Shown here in pieces: positions 1 through 6,939 of a stretch of DNA of 41,969 nt (positions are counted from its first letter, which is position 1; each line of letters starts with the position of its first letter). The notes under the pieces are model-generated. The model was not told the DNA's origin, did not search any database, and worked only from the letters and a program-made list of their open reading frames with translations. The DNA lies in assembly GCA_027491165.1 (NCBI GenBank), contig JAIXWS010000037.1:1-41969 (forward strand), in the 5' to 3' direction. Made by a program: the position numbers and the translations under genes. The stretch comes from Sphingobacteriales bacterium (GTDB taxonomy: Bacteria; Bacteroidota; Bacteroidia; Chitinophagales; Chitinophagaceae).

Positions 1-1
1 G

Positions 2-76
2 ATTAGTCGTCGCAATATAGGTCTTGGTATTTACATTGTTAAAAGGATACAGTGGAGCGTTTTCAGTGGAAAGTTA
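2..76 (+). pseudogene. possible 3' remnant of a sensor histidine kinase
   Basis: In the frame starting at base 2 the first codons translate to a stretch containing NIGLGIYIVKRI, which resembles the G2 ATP-binding box near the C-terminus of HATPase_c sensor kinases. The usual continuation (a glycine-rich turn and a final beta-strand) is missing. Instead the frame runs into the GTGGAAAGTT repeat sequence and stays open without kinase-like content to a stop near base 226. This may be a kinase gene truncated by the repeat/four-helix unit, or the tail of a gene whose real end is not seen. The match is short, so confidence is low. Confidence 0.25.
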
Positions 77-528
77 ATGTTGAGGATACTTTGCAGCCTA
101 ATAGCTTTGAAGATTTGCTGGCTTGGCAAAAGGCAAAGGTTTTGTGTGTGGCCGTGTATAAAGCCTTTGAGCCAAGCAGCGATTTCGGATTTAAAGATGA
201 AATCCAAAAGGCTGCACTATCCCTAATGAATAACATCTCTGAAGGTTTTGAACGCAAGAGTCCAAATGAATTTATTGGTTTTTTGCATGTCGCTAAGGGT
301 TCTTGTGGGGAGCTTCGTTCAATGTTATTGCTTTCCAAAGAACTGCATAAGCTTCCGCTGCACACGATAACAATGATGAACAAGCTGGTAGAAGAAATTT
401 CAAAATTGATTGATGCTATGATGCTATCTATTCAACAGAGCAATTGTGTATGGGCAGAAGTCAAAAGTTTAAAATGGGAAGTAGAAAGTTTAAAGATTAA
501 AGTTCATACCGGGGATTGGGTTAAGTAG
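52..528 (+). CDS. four-helix-bundle protein (23S rRNA-intervening-sequence / Avd-like family)
   Basis: The protein has 158 residues. Its core, about residues 18-125, matches the S23/IVP four-helix-bundle family: FEDLLAWQKAK near the start, then the characteristic ISEGFER and a helix with FLHVAKGSCGELRSML. The family occurs as free genes in many Bacteroidota and includes the Avd accessory protein of diversity-generating retroelements. Avd binds nucleic acid, but most members have no known role. The only in-frame start before the core is GTG at 52, behind AAAAGGATAC, a plausible ribosome binding site. The last 20 or so residues (KSLKWEVESLKIKV) are simply the translation of the flanking GTTTAAAGTGGAAA repeat, so the gene has read through into repeat DNA. 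No reverse transcriptase or rRNA lies nearby. Confidence 0.8.
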   Translation: MERFQWKVNVEDTLQPNSFEDLLAWQKAKVLCVAVYKAFEPSSDFGFKDEIQKAALSLMNNISEGFERKSPNEFIGFLHVAKGSCGELRSMLLLSKELHKLPLHTITMMNKLVEEISKLIDAMMLSIQQSNCVWAEVKSLKWEVESLKIKVHTGDWVK

Positions 529-570
529 GAAGTTTAAAGTGGAAAGTTCAAAGTTTTAAAGTTAAAATGT
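464..570 (+). repeat. degenerate GTTTAAAGTGGAAA-type repeat cluster
   Basis: The bases alternate imperfect units such as AAAGTTTAAA, AGTGGAAAGTT and AAAGTTCAAAG. The first units code the end of the four-helix protein and the rest fill the gap to the next gene. A shorter copy with GTGGAAAGTTAATG lies at 51-76, before the same gene, so the gene is bracketed. An inverted copy lies at 684-745. Similar low-complexity repeats are scattered in other Bacteroidota genomes. Confidence 0.6.
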
Positions 571-577
571 AAGTATT

Positions 578-2131
578 ATGATCGTAATGAATAAGGCGAA
601 AGGTTTCATAACTCTTGTGGGCCATCATCTCCTTTTATTGCTGCAGCTTAGTTCTGCACGAATACTTTTATGGTTCAACTTGATGCTTTCAACTTTCCAC
701 CTTTCCTTTATCAGGTTCCATCTTTCGGCTTTCCGCTTATCATATTGCTCTATTGCCTATCGCCTTGCCTCCTCTCTATGTTTAGGGATGTTTTTTTCTG
801 TTGCCTCTAGTGCCCAAGACAGTATAGTCATAAAAGGTACGTTTATCAACAATACTAAATATGCCAAAGTATTGATGCAAAAGTTTGCTGTCGGCCATTT
901 GCCCATTGGGGCGGCCTCTATTCGTCAAGATAGTTTTGCACTCTCTATACCGGCAGATATAGAACCTGGTGTGTATCGTTTCCAGTATGCCATGGCAGAG
1001 GCAGCGCAATATCTAGATATCATCATCAATGGAAAAGACAAACTCATATCCTTTAAACTAAAAGCAAATGAAGCATCGGCCCTGCCTGAATTTCTACACT
1101 CAGAGGAGAATCATTTATGGTATAGCTATATAGCGCAAAACCAAAAGCAATTAGATCGCATCAATCTGCTCAATCAGTTTATAAATAGTTATCCCAATGC
1201 AAAGGCTAAGGTGTTAAAAGCGGCGCAAAAAGAATGGGAGGAAGAGCAGGTGCTTTATTGGAAAACGTTTAACAGCTTCAAAAAAGAGATGCAAGGAACA
1301 TGGGCATACCATATGGTTGTCAATAGGCCTTACTATTTCTCTAATCCTAACCAAGATGCCCGATTGCAAGATTTTGAAAAGAAGGAGCATTTTTGGGATG
1401 GCTTTGATGCCTCTAATCCTAAGCTCATCAATACACCATTGTATTCAGAGCATATTTTAAATTATCTCCGTTATTGGATGAATCCTAATATGGATTTTTC
1501 GGCAGAAGAAAGGACTGCTGGTTTTAAGAGGAGTGTAGATTTTGTCATCAGAAAATTTGGTGCAAACCAGGAGACTCATGATTTTGCCTATAAATATTTA
1601 AGCCTAGGATTTAAAGAAATTGGCGAAGAAGAGGTATTGCAATATTTGGATGAACATTATAAACACTTGGCCAATCGCTGTTTTGATGATCTAGAAAAAA
1701 CTGAGTTTGAAAAGCGGATGACTAGTTATATCGCCTTACAGAAAGGTAAGCCAGCAACAAATTTTAGTTTGAAGGGTAAAAATTGTAGCGAACAAGACTT
1801 GTATTCAATAAAAGAAGAACAAGTACTGCTTGTTTTTTGGAGCAATAGTTGCCCGCATTGTATGGAGGAAATACCCCAAATTAATGAATGGGCCGCTACT
1901 CAAAAAGGAATAAAAATATTAGCAGTCAGTTTGAATCCGGATGCCTCATCAGATAGTACTAATGTCCAGAATTTTCCCCATCTGATGCATACATGCGATT
2001 ATAAAGGTTGGGAATCGGATGCTGCAAAATCTTATTTTATAGCTGCTACCCCTACCTATATTTTGTTAGATAAAGACAAGAAGATAGAAGCCAAGTTTAG
2101 CAGTTTTGAACAATTCAAAAAAACAAAATAA
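578..2131 (+). CDS. TlpA/ResA-like thiol-disulfide oxidoreductase with DUF4369-like N-terminus
   Basis: The 517-residue protein looks exported. Residues about 82-170 are beta-rich and resemble the DUF4369-type domain often placed before TlpA domains in Bacteroidota. Residues about 170-390 are helical and unassigned. Residues about 395-517 form a thioredoxin fold with a CPHC active site (C425-C428) after LLVFWSNS, and a cis-proline in ATPTYILLD (P492). Such proteins reduce or shuffle disulfides in the periplasm. The start is uncertain: ATG at 578, 587 and 683 are all in frame. The stretch LSTFHLSFIRFHLSAFRLS (residues 38-56) is the translation of an inverted copy of the neighbouring repeat, followed by a normal signal-peptide end (LCLGMFFSVASSAQ). 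The repeat seems to have lodged inside the signal-peptide coding region. Confidence 0.75.
   Translation: MIVMNKAKGFITLVGHHLLLLLQLSSARILLWFNLMLSTFHLSFIRFHLSAFRLSYCSIAYRLASSLCLGMFFSVASSAQDSIVIKGTFINNTKYAKVLMQKFAVGHLPIGAASIRQDSFALSIPADIEPGVYRFQYAMAEAAQYLDIIINGKDKLISFKLKANEASALPEFLHSEENHLWYSYIAQNQKQLDRINLLNQFINSYPNAKAKVLKAAQKEWEEEQVLYWKTFNSFKKEMQGTWAYHMVVNRPYYFSNPNQDARLQDFEKKEHFWDGFDASNPKLINTPLYSEHILNYLRYWMNPNMDFSAEERTAGFKRSVDFVIRKFGANQETHDFAYKYLSLGFKEIGEEEVLQYLDEHYKHLANRCFDDLEKTEFEKRMTSYIALQKGKPATNFSLKGKNCSEQDLYSIKEEQVLLVFWSNSCPHCMEEIPQINEWAATQKGIKILAVSLNPDASSDSTNVQNFPHLMHTCDYKGWESDAAKSYFIAATPTYILLDKDKKIEAKFSSFEQFKKTK
684..745 (-). repeat. inverted copy of the GTGGAAAG repeat inside a signal-peptide region
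   Basis: On the minus strand this stretch reads GCGGAAAGCCGAAAGATGG... and ends GGAAAGGTGGAAAGTTG. These are the same units seen in direct orientation at 464-570. It lies within the 5' coding part of the TlpA-like gene and keeps its frame open. Confidence 0.5.
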
Positions 2132-2258
2132 GCATAAGAAAATCTGGGCTGCACTTATAGCCTGCTATAGACAAAATACCCCTCAATAAGTTGCAGATTA
2201 ATTATCCTTATTTCATACTGATATGATCATTTTAAATCATTCTAAATAAAATAAAAAA

Positions 2259-3935
2259 ATGAAAAAATTGTTATCCTATTCTATGAATTCCCCAAAATTA
2301 AAGTTTGTTTTGTTCTTACTGCTTTGGGGAACAAGTATGGAGCTCAAAGCCCAATCATCTGCAACCTACAGTAGTTATTATGTGGGTGCTGGTGGTGCAT
2401 CAGAAGCTACCGACTCTCTTTACCTGGGTCCAGGTTTGTTTGAACTGGATGGTGATTGGGAAATTTATTGCGAGTATATTTTGATTGATCCCAATGCTGT
2501 ATTTAGTGGTACGGGCAAGTTGATGGTGATGAATCCCGCTTTGTGGACGGGCACTTCTGCTTCTACCAAATTGGATGCCAATTCCAACATTAATCCTATT
2601 CAAGTTGATATTGACTTACAAAACAATGCAACAACACGATTAACCAATTTAAATTTCCCTGCAGATTTTATTAGCTCTTCTGGCTGGACAGAATTAGCCA
2701 CTTCTAGTTTGTCTGTTGGTTCTACTTTAAATTTTGGAATCGACAATGGGCATTTGCTATTGAATTCTGTGGCGCAAGGAGATTTGCGCTTAGGGGACAC
2801 CGCTACCTTGACAGGTTTTAGGCCCAATCGCCATGTGGTAACCAACAATAGTATAGTCAGTCATATGATTAAGGAAGGTTTTACTTCGGCCTTTACCTTT
2901 CCTGTAGGGATTACATCCAATAATTATACCCCTGCTCAAATTAGCAATGCTACCAGTAACACCATATATGTGAGTGTACAAGATTATACCTCCTCAGCCT
3001 CTCCTGAGGCATTGATTGATGGTACTGTAAATTTAGCAGATGGCATTAACCGAACCTGGCATATTTATGCGGACAATGCAGGAATTAGCAGCAATATAAA
3101 TTTGCAACACAATACCAGTACCCATCAATCTGGATATTCAGATGCAGATTGTTTTGTAACCCAATGGGGTACAAGCACGCCCAATACTACAGGAGATAAC
3201 AGTATTCCTTTTTCTTCCTCTCCTTGGCAGTCTAATACCCAAGCTTCTGGTATATTGGGAACATTGAGTAGCACAGGATCAGTAACGGGTTCTTCTATGC
3301 GTAGTCGCACTTATGCCAGCGGTATGGCTACTTCATCTAGTGCCAATCAGTCCTATTTTACAAAGAGCTCCGATCCCGCTCATCCATTACCTGTAGTGTT
3401 GACAAAATTTGATGGGCAAATTAATAAGTGTGATGTAGTATTAAAATGGGAGATGGGCGACCAATCTCAAGCAACAGTATTTAATTTGATGCACAGTAAA
3501 GACGGCAAACAATACGAACTATTGACCAGCATGAATCCAAATTTGAATTCAAATGCCTACCAATTTGTACACCAAAATGCTGGTTCTGGAAGTCATTTTT
3601 ATCGCTTGAATATAATCGAAAAGACAAACGATATCTTCTATTCGCCTACGATACCCATTCAGTTAGATTGCAAATCCAAAGATGAAGGGAGCCATCTATA
3701 CAATGTTTTAATTTATCCGAATCCAGCCATCAATCTTATCAATATTAGTGGCCTTAACAATGGTGTTGATCGTACGATCCGCATCCTATCACTAGAGGGT
3801 AAGATTGTTTATGAAAGTAAAAGTGATGCATCCAAATTGAGCATTGATATCAGTCAATTTGCTGCAGCATATTATTTCGTTCAAATAATTGAGCATGACA
3901 GGGTTTTGTTGAATACGAAGTTTAGCAAACTCTAA
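2259..3935 (+). CDS. secreted protein with T9SS type A sorting domain
   Basis: The 558-residue protein starts with a signal peptide: basic MKK, a hydrophobic segment at 15-24, and a likely cleavage after LKAQ. ATG codons at 2259 and 2283 are both usable; the first follows an A-rich leader typical of the phylum. Residues 35-370 are rich in S, T, N and G, beta-strand-like, and not assigned to a family. Residues 375-467 form the small fibronectin-like module (LPVVLTKFDGQ... to FYRLNIIEK) that commonly precedes T9SS tails. Residues about 481-558 are the sorting domain, with IYPNPA, a central GKIVYE strand and a final aromatic strand (YYFVQIIE). It is expected to be exported through the outer membrane and anchored or released at the surface. 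No catalytic motif was recognised. Confidence 0.8.
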   Translation: MKKLLSYSMNSPKLKFVLFLLLWGTSMELKAQSSATYSSYYVGAGGASEATDSLYLGPGLFELDGDWEIYCEYILIDPNAVFSGTGKLMVMNPALWTGTSASTKLDANSNINPIQVDIDLQNNATTRLTNLNFPADFISSSGWTELATSSLSVGSTLNFGIDNGHLLLNSVAQGDLRLGDTATLTGFRPNRHVVTNNSIVSHMIKEGFTSAFTFPVGITSNNYTPAQISNATSNTIYVSVQDYTSSASPEALIDGTVNLADGINRTWHIYADNAGISSNINLQHNTSTHQSGYSDADCFVTQWGTSTPNTTGDNSIPFSSSPWQSNTQASGILGTLSSTGSVTGSSMRSRTYASGMATSSSANQSYFTKSSDPAHPLPVVLTKFDGQINKCDVVLKWEMGDQSQATVFNLMHSKDGKQYELLTSMNPNLNSNAYQFVHQNAGSGSHFYRLNIIEKTNDIFYSPTIPIQLDCKSKDEGSHLYNVLIYPNPAINLINISGLNNGVDRTIRILSLEGKIVYESKSDASKLSIDISQFAAAYYFVQIIEHDRVLLNTKFSKL

Positions 3936-4009
3936 TCAGTTTTATAATCTCTTTTAGTGTGAAAAACACTAATCCCTTATTGTCGATAGGCTCCTTAATC
4001 AAAAATCTG

Positions 4010-4036
4010 GCCTATTCAATAGGCTATGGGTTTTAT
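4010..4036 (+). terminator. possible terminator after the T9SS protein gene
   Basis: The hairpin GCCTAT-TCA-ATAGGC (4010-4024) is followed by TATGGGTTTTATT. A second short hairpin, TTAGTGT-GAAAA-ACACTAA at 3954-3972, lies just after the stop codon but has no T-run. The T-run after the first hairpin is short, so this is only a candidate. Confidence 0.35.
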
Positions 4037-4112
4037 TAATCATTGCTAAGCTCCATTTGTTTTTTATTAGATACAATTTGATGTACACAAAAAAATTAAA
4101 ACACATAAAAAA

Positions 4113-4871
4113 ATGAAAAAAACACAAGCATTAATTGTAGGGGGTACAACCGGCATGGGCAAAGCCACTGCACAACTTTTACTACAACAAGGAATAGAAG
4201 TTATTATTGTTGGCCGTGCCGGCAAAAACCTTGACATTGCCCAACAAGAACTTTCAACCTTTGGTAGCCTACAAACGGCTGCTTTAAACCTTTCTGATAG
4301 CGATGCTGTAAAAGCCTTTTCTGAGCATGTGGCTACTAACTTTCCCGATCTGAAGTATTTAGTAAATGCTGCCGGGTATTTTAGTCCAAAATCATTTTTG
4401 GAACATACCGAAGCCGATTATGATATTTACCATCAATTCAACAAAGCCTTCTTCTTTATTACCCAATCGGTTGCCAAAGTCATGGCATTAAATGGTGGTG
4501 GCTCTATTGTAAATATTGGTTCTATGTGGGCAAAACAAGCCATTAAAGCGACGCCATCAAGCGCCTATTCTATGGCCAAGGCAGCATTGCATAGTCTGAC
4601 ACAACATTTAGCTATGGAGTTGGCTGACAGTAATATCCGTGTAAATGCCGTTTCGCCAGCTGTTGTTGTGACGCCCATTTATGGCTCCTTTATTGAAGAA
4701 GGCAAGATTGAAGAGACATTGCAAGGCTTTAATAATTTTCATCCCATTGGTAGGGTAGGAAGACCAGAGGATATCGCCAAGACGATTAGTTTTTTATTAA
4801 ACGATGATAGTTCTTGGGTTACCGGTGCCATTTGGGATATTGATGGTGGTGTGATGTCTGGGAGAAATTAA
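4113..4871 (+). CDS. short-chain dehydrogenase/reductase (SDR) family oxidoreductase
   Basis: The 252-residue protein is a classical SDR. It has the nucleotide-binding glycine motif GGTTGMG (residues 10-16), the NAAG motif (85-88), the catalytic triad S137, Y152 and K156 (YSMAK), and the tail signatures NAVSP, GRVGRPEDIA and VTGAIWDIDGG. The family uses NAD(H) or NADP(H) to interconvert alcohols and ketones. R35 after the second strand (VGR) hints at NADP(H), but this is inference. The substrate cannot be read from sequence or context: the gene stands alone between a T9SS gene and a terminator. The protein is soluble and cytoplasmic. The start follows an A-rich leader (CACATAAAAAA), as usual in this phylum. 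Confidence 0.9.
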   Translation: MKKTQALIVGGTTGMGKATAQLLLQQGIEVIIVGRAGKNLDIAQQELSTFGSLQTAALNLSDSDAVKAFSEHVATNFPDLKYLVNAAGYFSPKSFLEHTEADYDIYHQFNKAFFFITQSVAKVMALNGGGSIVNIGSMWAKQAIKATPSSAYSMAKAALHSLTQHLAMELADSNIRVNAVSPAVVVTPIYGSFIEEGKIEETLQGFNNFHPIGRVGRPEDIAKTISFLLNDDSSWVTGAIWDIDGGVMSGRN

Positions 4872-5036
4872 TTGCTTTAAAAGCTAGGTATCCAAGGATT
4901 TAATCATTATTTCGGCTCAGATAGACATGGCTCAAAGAGAAGAATGCTAATCCTATATTTTACTTTTTGATTACCCAATCATCAGAAAAATGCACTAGCT
5001 AGATGCTGTTGATGAATGCGTACAATATATTTCTAA

Positions 5037-5074
5037 CAAAAAAAATCCTGCTCATTGCTGAGCAGGATTTTTTT
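5037..5074. terminator. bidirectional Rho-independent terminator between the SDR gene and tRNA-Ser
   Basis: AATCCTGCTCA-TTGC-TGAGCAGGATT forms an 11-bp perfect stem (5044-5069 core). It has an A-run of eight on the left and a T-run of seven on the right, so it can stop transcription in both directions. It ends the SDR gene on plus and tRNA-Ser on minus. The 4872-5036 stretch before it shows nothing recognisable. Confidence 0.85.
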
Positions 5075-5104
5075 GTTGATAAGTTTTGGTCAAAACTTTC
5101 TGAG

Positions 5105-5189
5105 CGGAGAGAGAGGGATTCGAACCCCCGGACCTGTTACAGTCAGCGGTTTTCAAGACCGCCGCAATCGACCACTCTGCCATCTCTCC
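5105..5189 (-). tRNA. tRNA-Ser (anticodon TGA)
   Basis: On the minus strand the sequence folds as a class II tRNA of 85 bases. The acceptor is GGAGAGA/TCTCTCC, the anticodon loop is CTTGAAA with TGA, there is a long variable arm, and the T-arm is GGGGG-TTCGAAT-CCCTC. The discriminator is G, the serine identity base, and CCA is not encoded. The gene reads UCN serine codons. A promoter lies directly upstream (5194-5223) and a terminator follows at 5037-5074. Confidence 0.95.
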
Positions 5190-5193
5190 GCTG

Positions 5194-5223
5194 CAAAAGT
5201 AATCATCGAGAACGATTTACAAA
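5194..5223 (-). promoter_or_regulatory. promoter of tRNA-Ser
   Basis: On the minus strand TTTG (5220-5223) and TACTTTTG (5194-5201) are separated by 18 bases and match the Bacteroidota -33/-7 consensus. The last base of the -7 box is only 5 bases from the mature tRNA 5' end, so the transcript probably begins at or next to the tRNA. Confidence 0.7.
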
Positions 5224-5237
5224 ATCTTTTTTTGCTT

Positions 5238-5269
5238 TTTGCTACATATTTTTCGACACAATATTTTTA
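5238..5269 (+). promoter_or_regulatory. candidate promoter of msrA
   Basis: TTTG (5238-5241) and TATTTTTA (5262-5269, one mismatch to TAnnTTTG) are 20 bases apart. Transcription would start near 5275, leaving a leader of about 60 bases. It lies back to back with the tRNA-Ser promoter. Confidence 0.4.
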
Positions 5270-5337
5270 ACACAAGTATTAACGCGCTTTTTGCCATCTT
5301 TGAATCCATTAAACTTTCTGTATCGATATTGATTTTT

Positions 5338-5994
5338 ATGATCAAGCAACTCCTTTTTTCCTCCTTAATTTTACTGCAATTAATGGCCTGTGGTCAAGAT
5401 GCCGCGCTAGAACAATCCAAAACTTTCAAAAAAATGAACGAAACTGTCCCCAACAAAACTGCTATTATGGATACCGCTACTTTTGGTGCAGGTTGCTTTT
5501 GGTGCACAGAAGCCCAGTTTCAACAATTAAAGGGCGTGCAAAAAGTAGAGTCTGGCTATATGGGTGGTAGCGTGCACAATCCAAGCTACAGGGAAGTATG
5601 CACCGGTACTACGGGGCATGCCGAAGTGACTAATGTGTATTATGATGCTTCCGTCATTTCTTTTGACGAATTACTTGCTGCATTTTTTGTGAGCCACGAT
5701 CCCACCCAACTCAATAGGCAAGGAAATGATGAAGGCACACAATACCGTTCGGTGGTTTTTTACCACAATGAGGAGCAAAAAACAAAAGCTATAGGCTATA
5801 TCAAAAAGCTGAACGAAGAAAAAGCCTATCCCAACGATATTGTTACCGAAGTGAGTGCTGCACAAACTTTTTATATCGCTGAAGCCTATCATCAAAATTA
5901 TTACAACCAAAATGGGTCAGAACCCTATTGCCAATTTGTGATACAGCCTAAGATGGAAAAATTCAAAAAAGTTTTTAAAGACAAGCTGAAATAA
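5338..5994 (+). CDS. msrA: peptide-methionine (S)-S-oxide reductase MsrA, lipoprotein form
   Basis: The ATG at 5338 gives 218 residues. It is preferred over an upstream in-frame ATG at 5239 because it begins a lipoprotein signal peptide (MIKQLLFSSLILLQLMAC, lipid-modified cysteine C18) and because the promoter elements lie within the longer frame. The MsrA domain covers about residues 45-215. It has the catalytic GCFWCTE motif, the substrate-site GYMGG, GHAEV, and EGTQYRS. MsrA reduces methionine-S-sulfoxide in proteins, using thiols as reductant. The lipobox indicates anchoring to a membrane on the periplasmic side rather than action in the cytoplasm. No MsrB domain or gene is adjacent. The gene ends in a hairpin terminator at 6021-6045. 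Confidence 0.92.
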   Translation: MIKQLLFSSLILLQLMACGQDAALEQSKTFKKMNETVPNKTAIMDTATFGAGCFWCTEAQFQQLKGVQKVESGYMGGSVHNPSYREVCTGTTGHAEVTNVYYDASVISFDELLAAFFVSHDPTQLNRQGNDEGTQYRSVVFYHNEEQKTKAIGYIKKLNEEKAYPNDIVTEVSAAQTFYIAEAYHQNYYNQNGSEPYCQFVIQPKMEKFKKVFKDKLK

Positions 5995-6020
5995 AATTTA
6001 GCTTATTAAAACCAGTAAGC

Positions 6021-6046
6021 AAGCATCTCTTCGGAGATGTTTTTTG
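6021..6046 (+). terminator. terminator of msrA
   Basis: CATCTC-TTCG-GAGATG (6024-6039) is a hairpin with a stable UUCG loop, followed by six T (6040-6045). The end of the T-run is also the TTTG element of the next promoter. Confidence 0.75.
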
Positions 6047-6073
6047 CTTTTCGGTATAATCGAGTTAAGTTTG
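6043..6073 (+). promoter_or_regulatory. promoter of the GlcNAc-kinase-like gene
   Basis: TTTG (6043-6046), a 19-base spacer and TAAGTTTG (6066-6073) match the Bacteroidota consensus fully. Transcription should begin near 6079, leaving a leader of about 18 bases before the ATG at 6097. Confidence 0.75.
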
Positions 6074-6096
6074 TTACATCAAAAAAATGGAAGCCA

Positions 6097-6930
6097 ATGT
6101 CCACCAAATTAATAGCCGAAAGTGGCTCTACCAAAACCGATTGGGTAATATTGAAAAAAGGAAAGAAAAAGCAATTTTTCAAAACCGATGGCATCAATCC
6201 CTATTTGCAAAGTACCGCTGATATTGTGGCACAACTAGAGGCCCAATGTGGGATCAAAGAAAAAATTGATCAGGTTTATTTTTATGGTGCAGGCATTAAT
6301 TCAAAAAGCAACAAAGAAATCGTAAAGGCTGCTTTGCAACTCTTTTTCGAAACCAAAAATGTAGCGGTAGAAAGTGATATGTTGGCTGCCGCACGCGGCT
6401 TAAGCCAAGATAAAAAAGGAATGATTTGTATCTTAGGTACGGGTTGCAATGCCTGTTACTATGATGGAAAAAAAATTAAAGACCAACTACCTTCATTAGG
6501 CTATATCGCTGGTGATGAGGGTAGCGGTAATCATATGGGCAAACGCATTCTGCAATATTATGCCTATGGTACTTTTGATACTGAATTGCGCATGTATTTT
6601 GAAGAGCATTTTGGTAACGACATGACACAGATTGTCGACCGATTGTACAAGCAGCCATTCCCTAATCGCTATTTGGCCAGTTTTGTGCCCTTATTGGTGG
6701 CTAACCGTGGGCATTTTATGGTTGAAAATATTATCGAGGATTCCTTTATTGAATTCTTTCAACAGCATTTATTTAAATACCGTCAAAGCTGGAAGCATCC
6801 TATTTACTTTACAGGTTCTATTGCCTATTTATTTAGAGATGTTATCGAATCGCTCTGTAATCAATACGAATTTGAATTGGGGCGAATTCTACAAAATCCT
6901 TTAGAAGGACTCATCGAATATCATCGCTAG
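6097..6930 (+). CDS. N-acetylglucosamine kinase-like BadF/BadG/BcrA/BcrD ATPase
   Basis: The 277-residue protein belongs to the ASKHA sugar-kinase/ATPase fold. It has the phosphate-1 loop ESGSTKTDW (residues 8-16), an ILGTGCNACYYDG segment (phosphate-2), GDEGSGNHMGKRIL, and FTGSIAYLF (adenosine region). Bacteroidota homologues of this length are usually called GlcNAc kinase or BadF-type ATPase. Phosphorylation of an amino sugar salvaged from peptidoglycan or chitin is likely but not proven. The start at 6097 is chosen over an upstream ATG at 6037 because the promoter -7 box and the msrA terminator lie in between. It converges with mscS, with only 9 bases between the stops. Confidence 0.8.
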   Translation: MSTKLIAESGSTKTDWVILKKGKKKQFFKTDGINPYLQSTADIVAQLEAQCGIKEKIDQVYFYGAGINSKSNKEIVKAALQLFFETKNVAVESDMLAAARGLSQDKKGMICILGTGCNACYYDGKKIKDQLPSLGYIAGDEGSGNHMGKRILQYYAYGTFDTELRMYFEEHFGNDMTQIVDRLYKQPFPNRYLASFVPLLVANRGHFMVENIIEDSFIEFFQQHLFKYRQSWKHPIYFTGSIAYLFRDVIESLCNQYEFELGRILQNPLEGLIEYHR

Positions 6931-6939
6931 TTATACTGC

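Noticed and set aside
52-528. Diversity-generating retroelement, because Avd is a four-helix-bundle protein
   Set aside because: No reverse transcriptase, template repeat or variable repeat is present within the window around this gene.
2156-2169. Palindrome TATAGC-CT-GCTATA after the TlpA-like gene
   Set aside because: The loop is too small and no T-run follows, so it does not make a convincing terminator. It is in AT-rich DNA where such dyads are frequent.
5003-5332. Two overlapping plus-strand frames containing ERDSNPR-like sequence
   Set aside because: They read through the tRNA-Ser gene on the opposite strand, a common artefact of tRNA T-arms.
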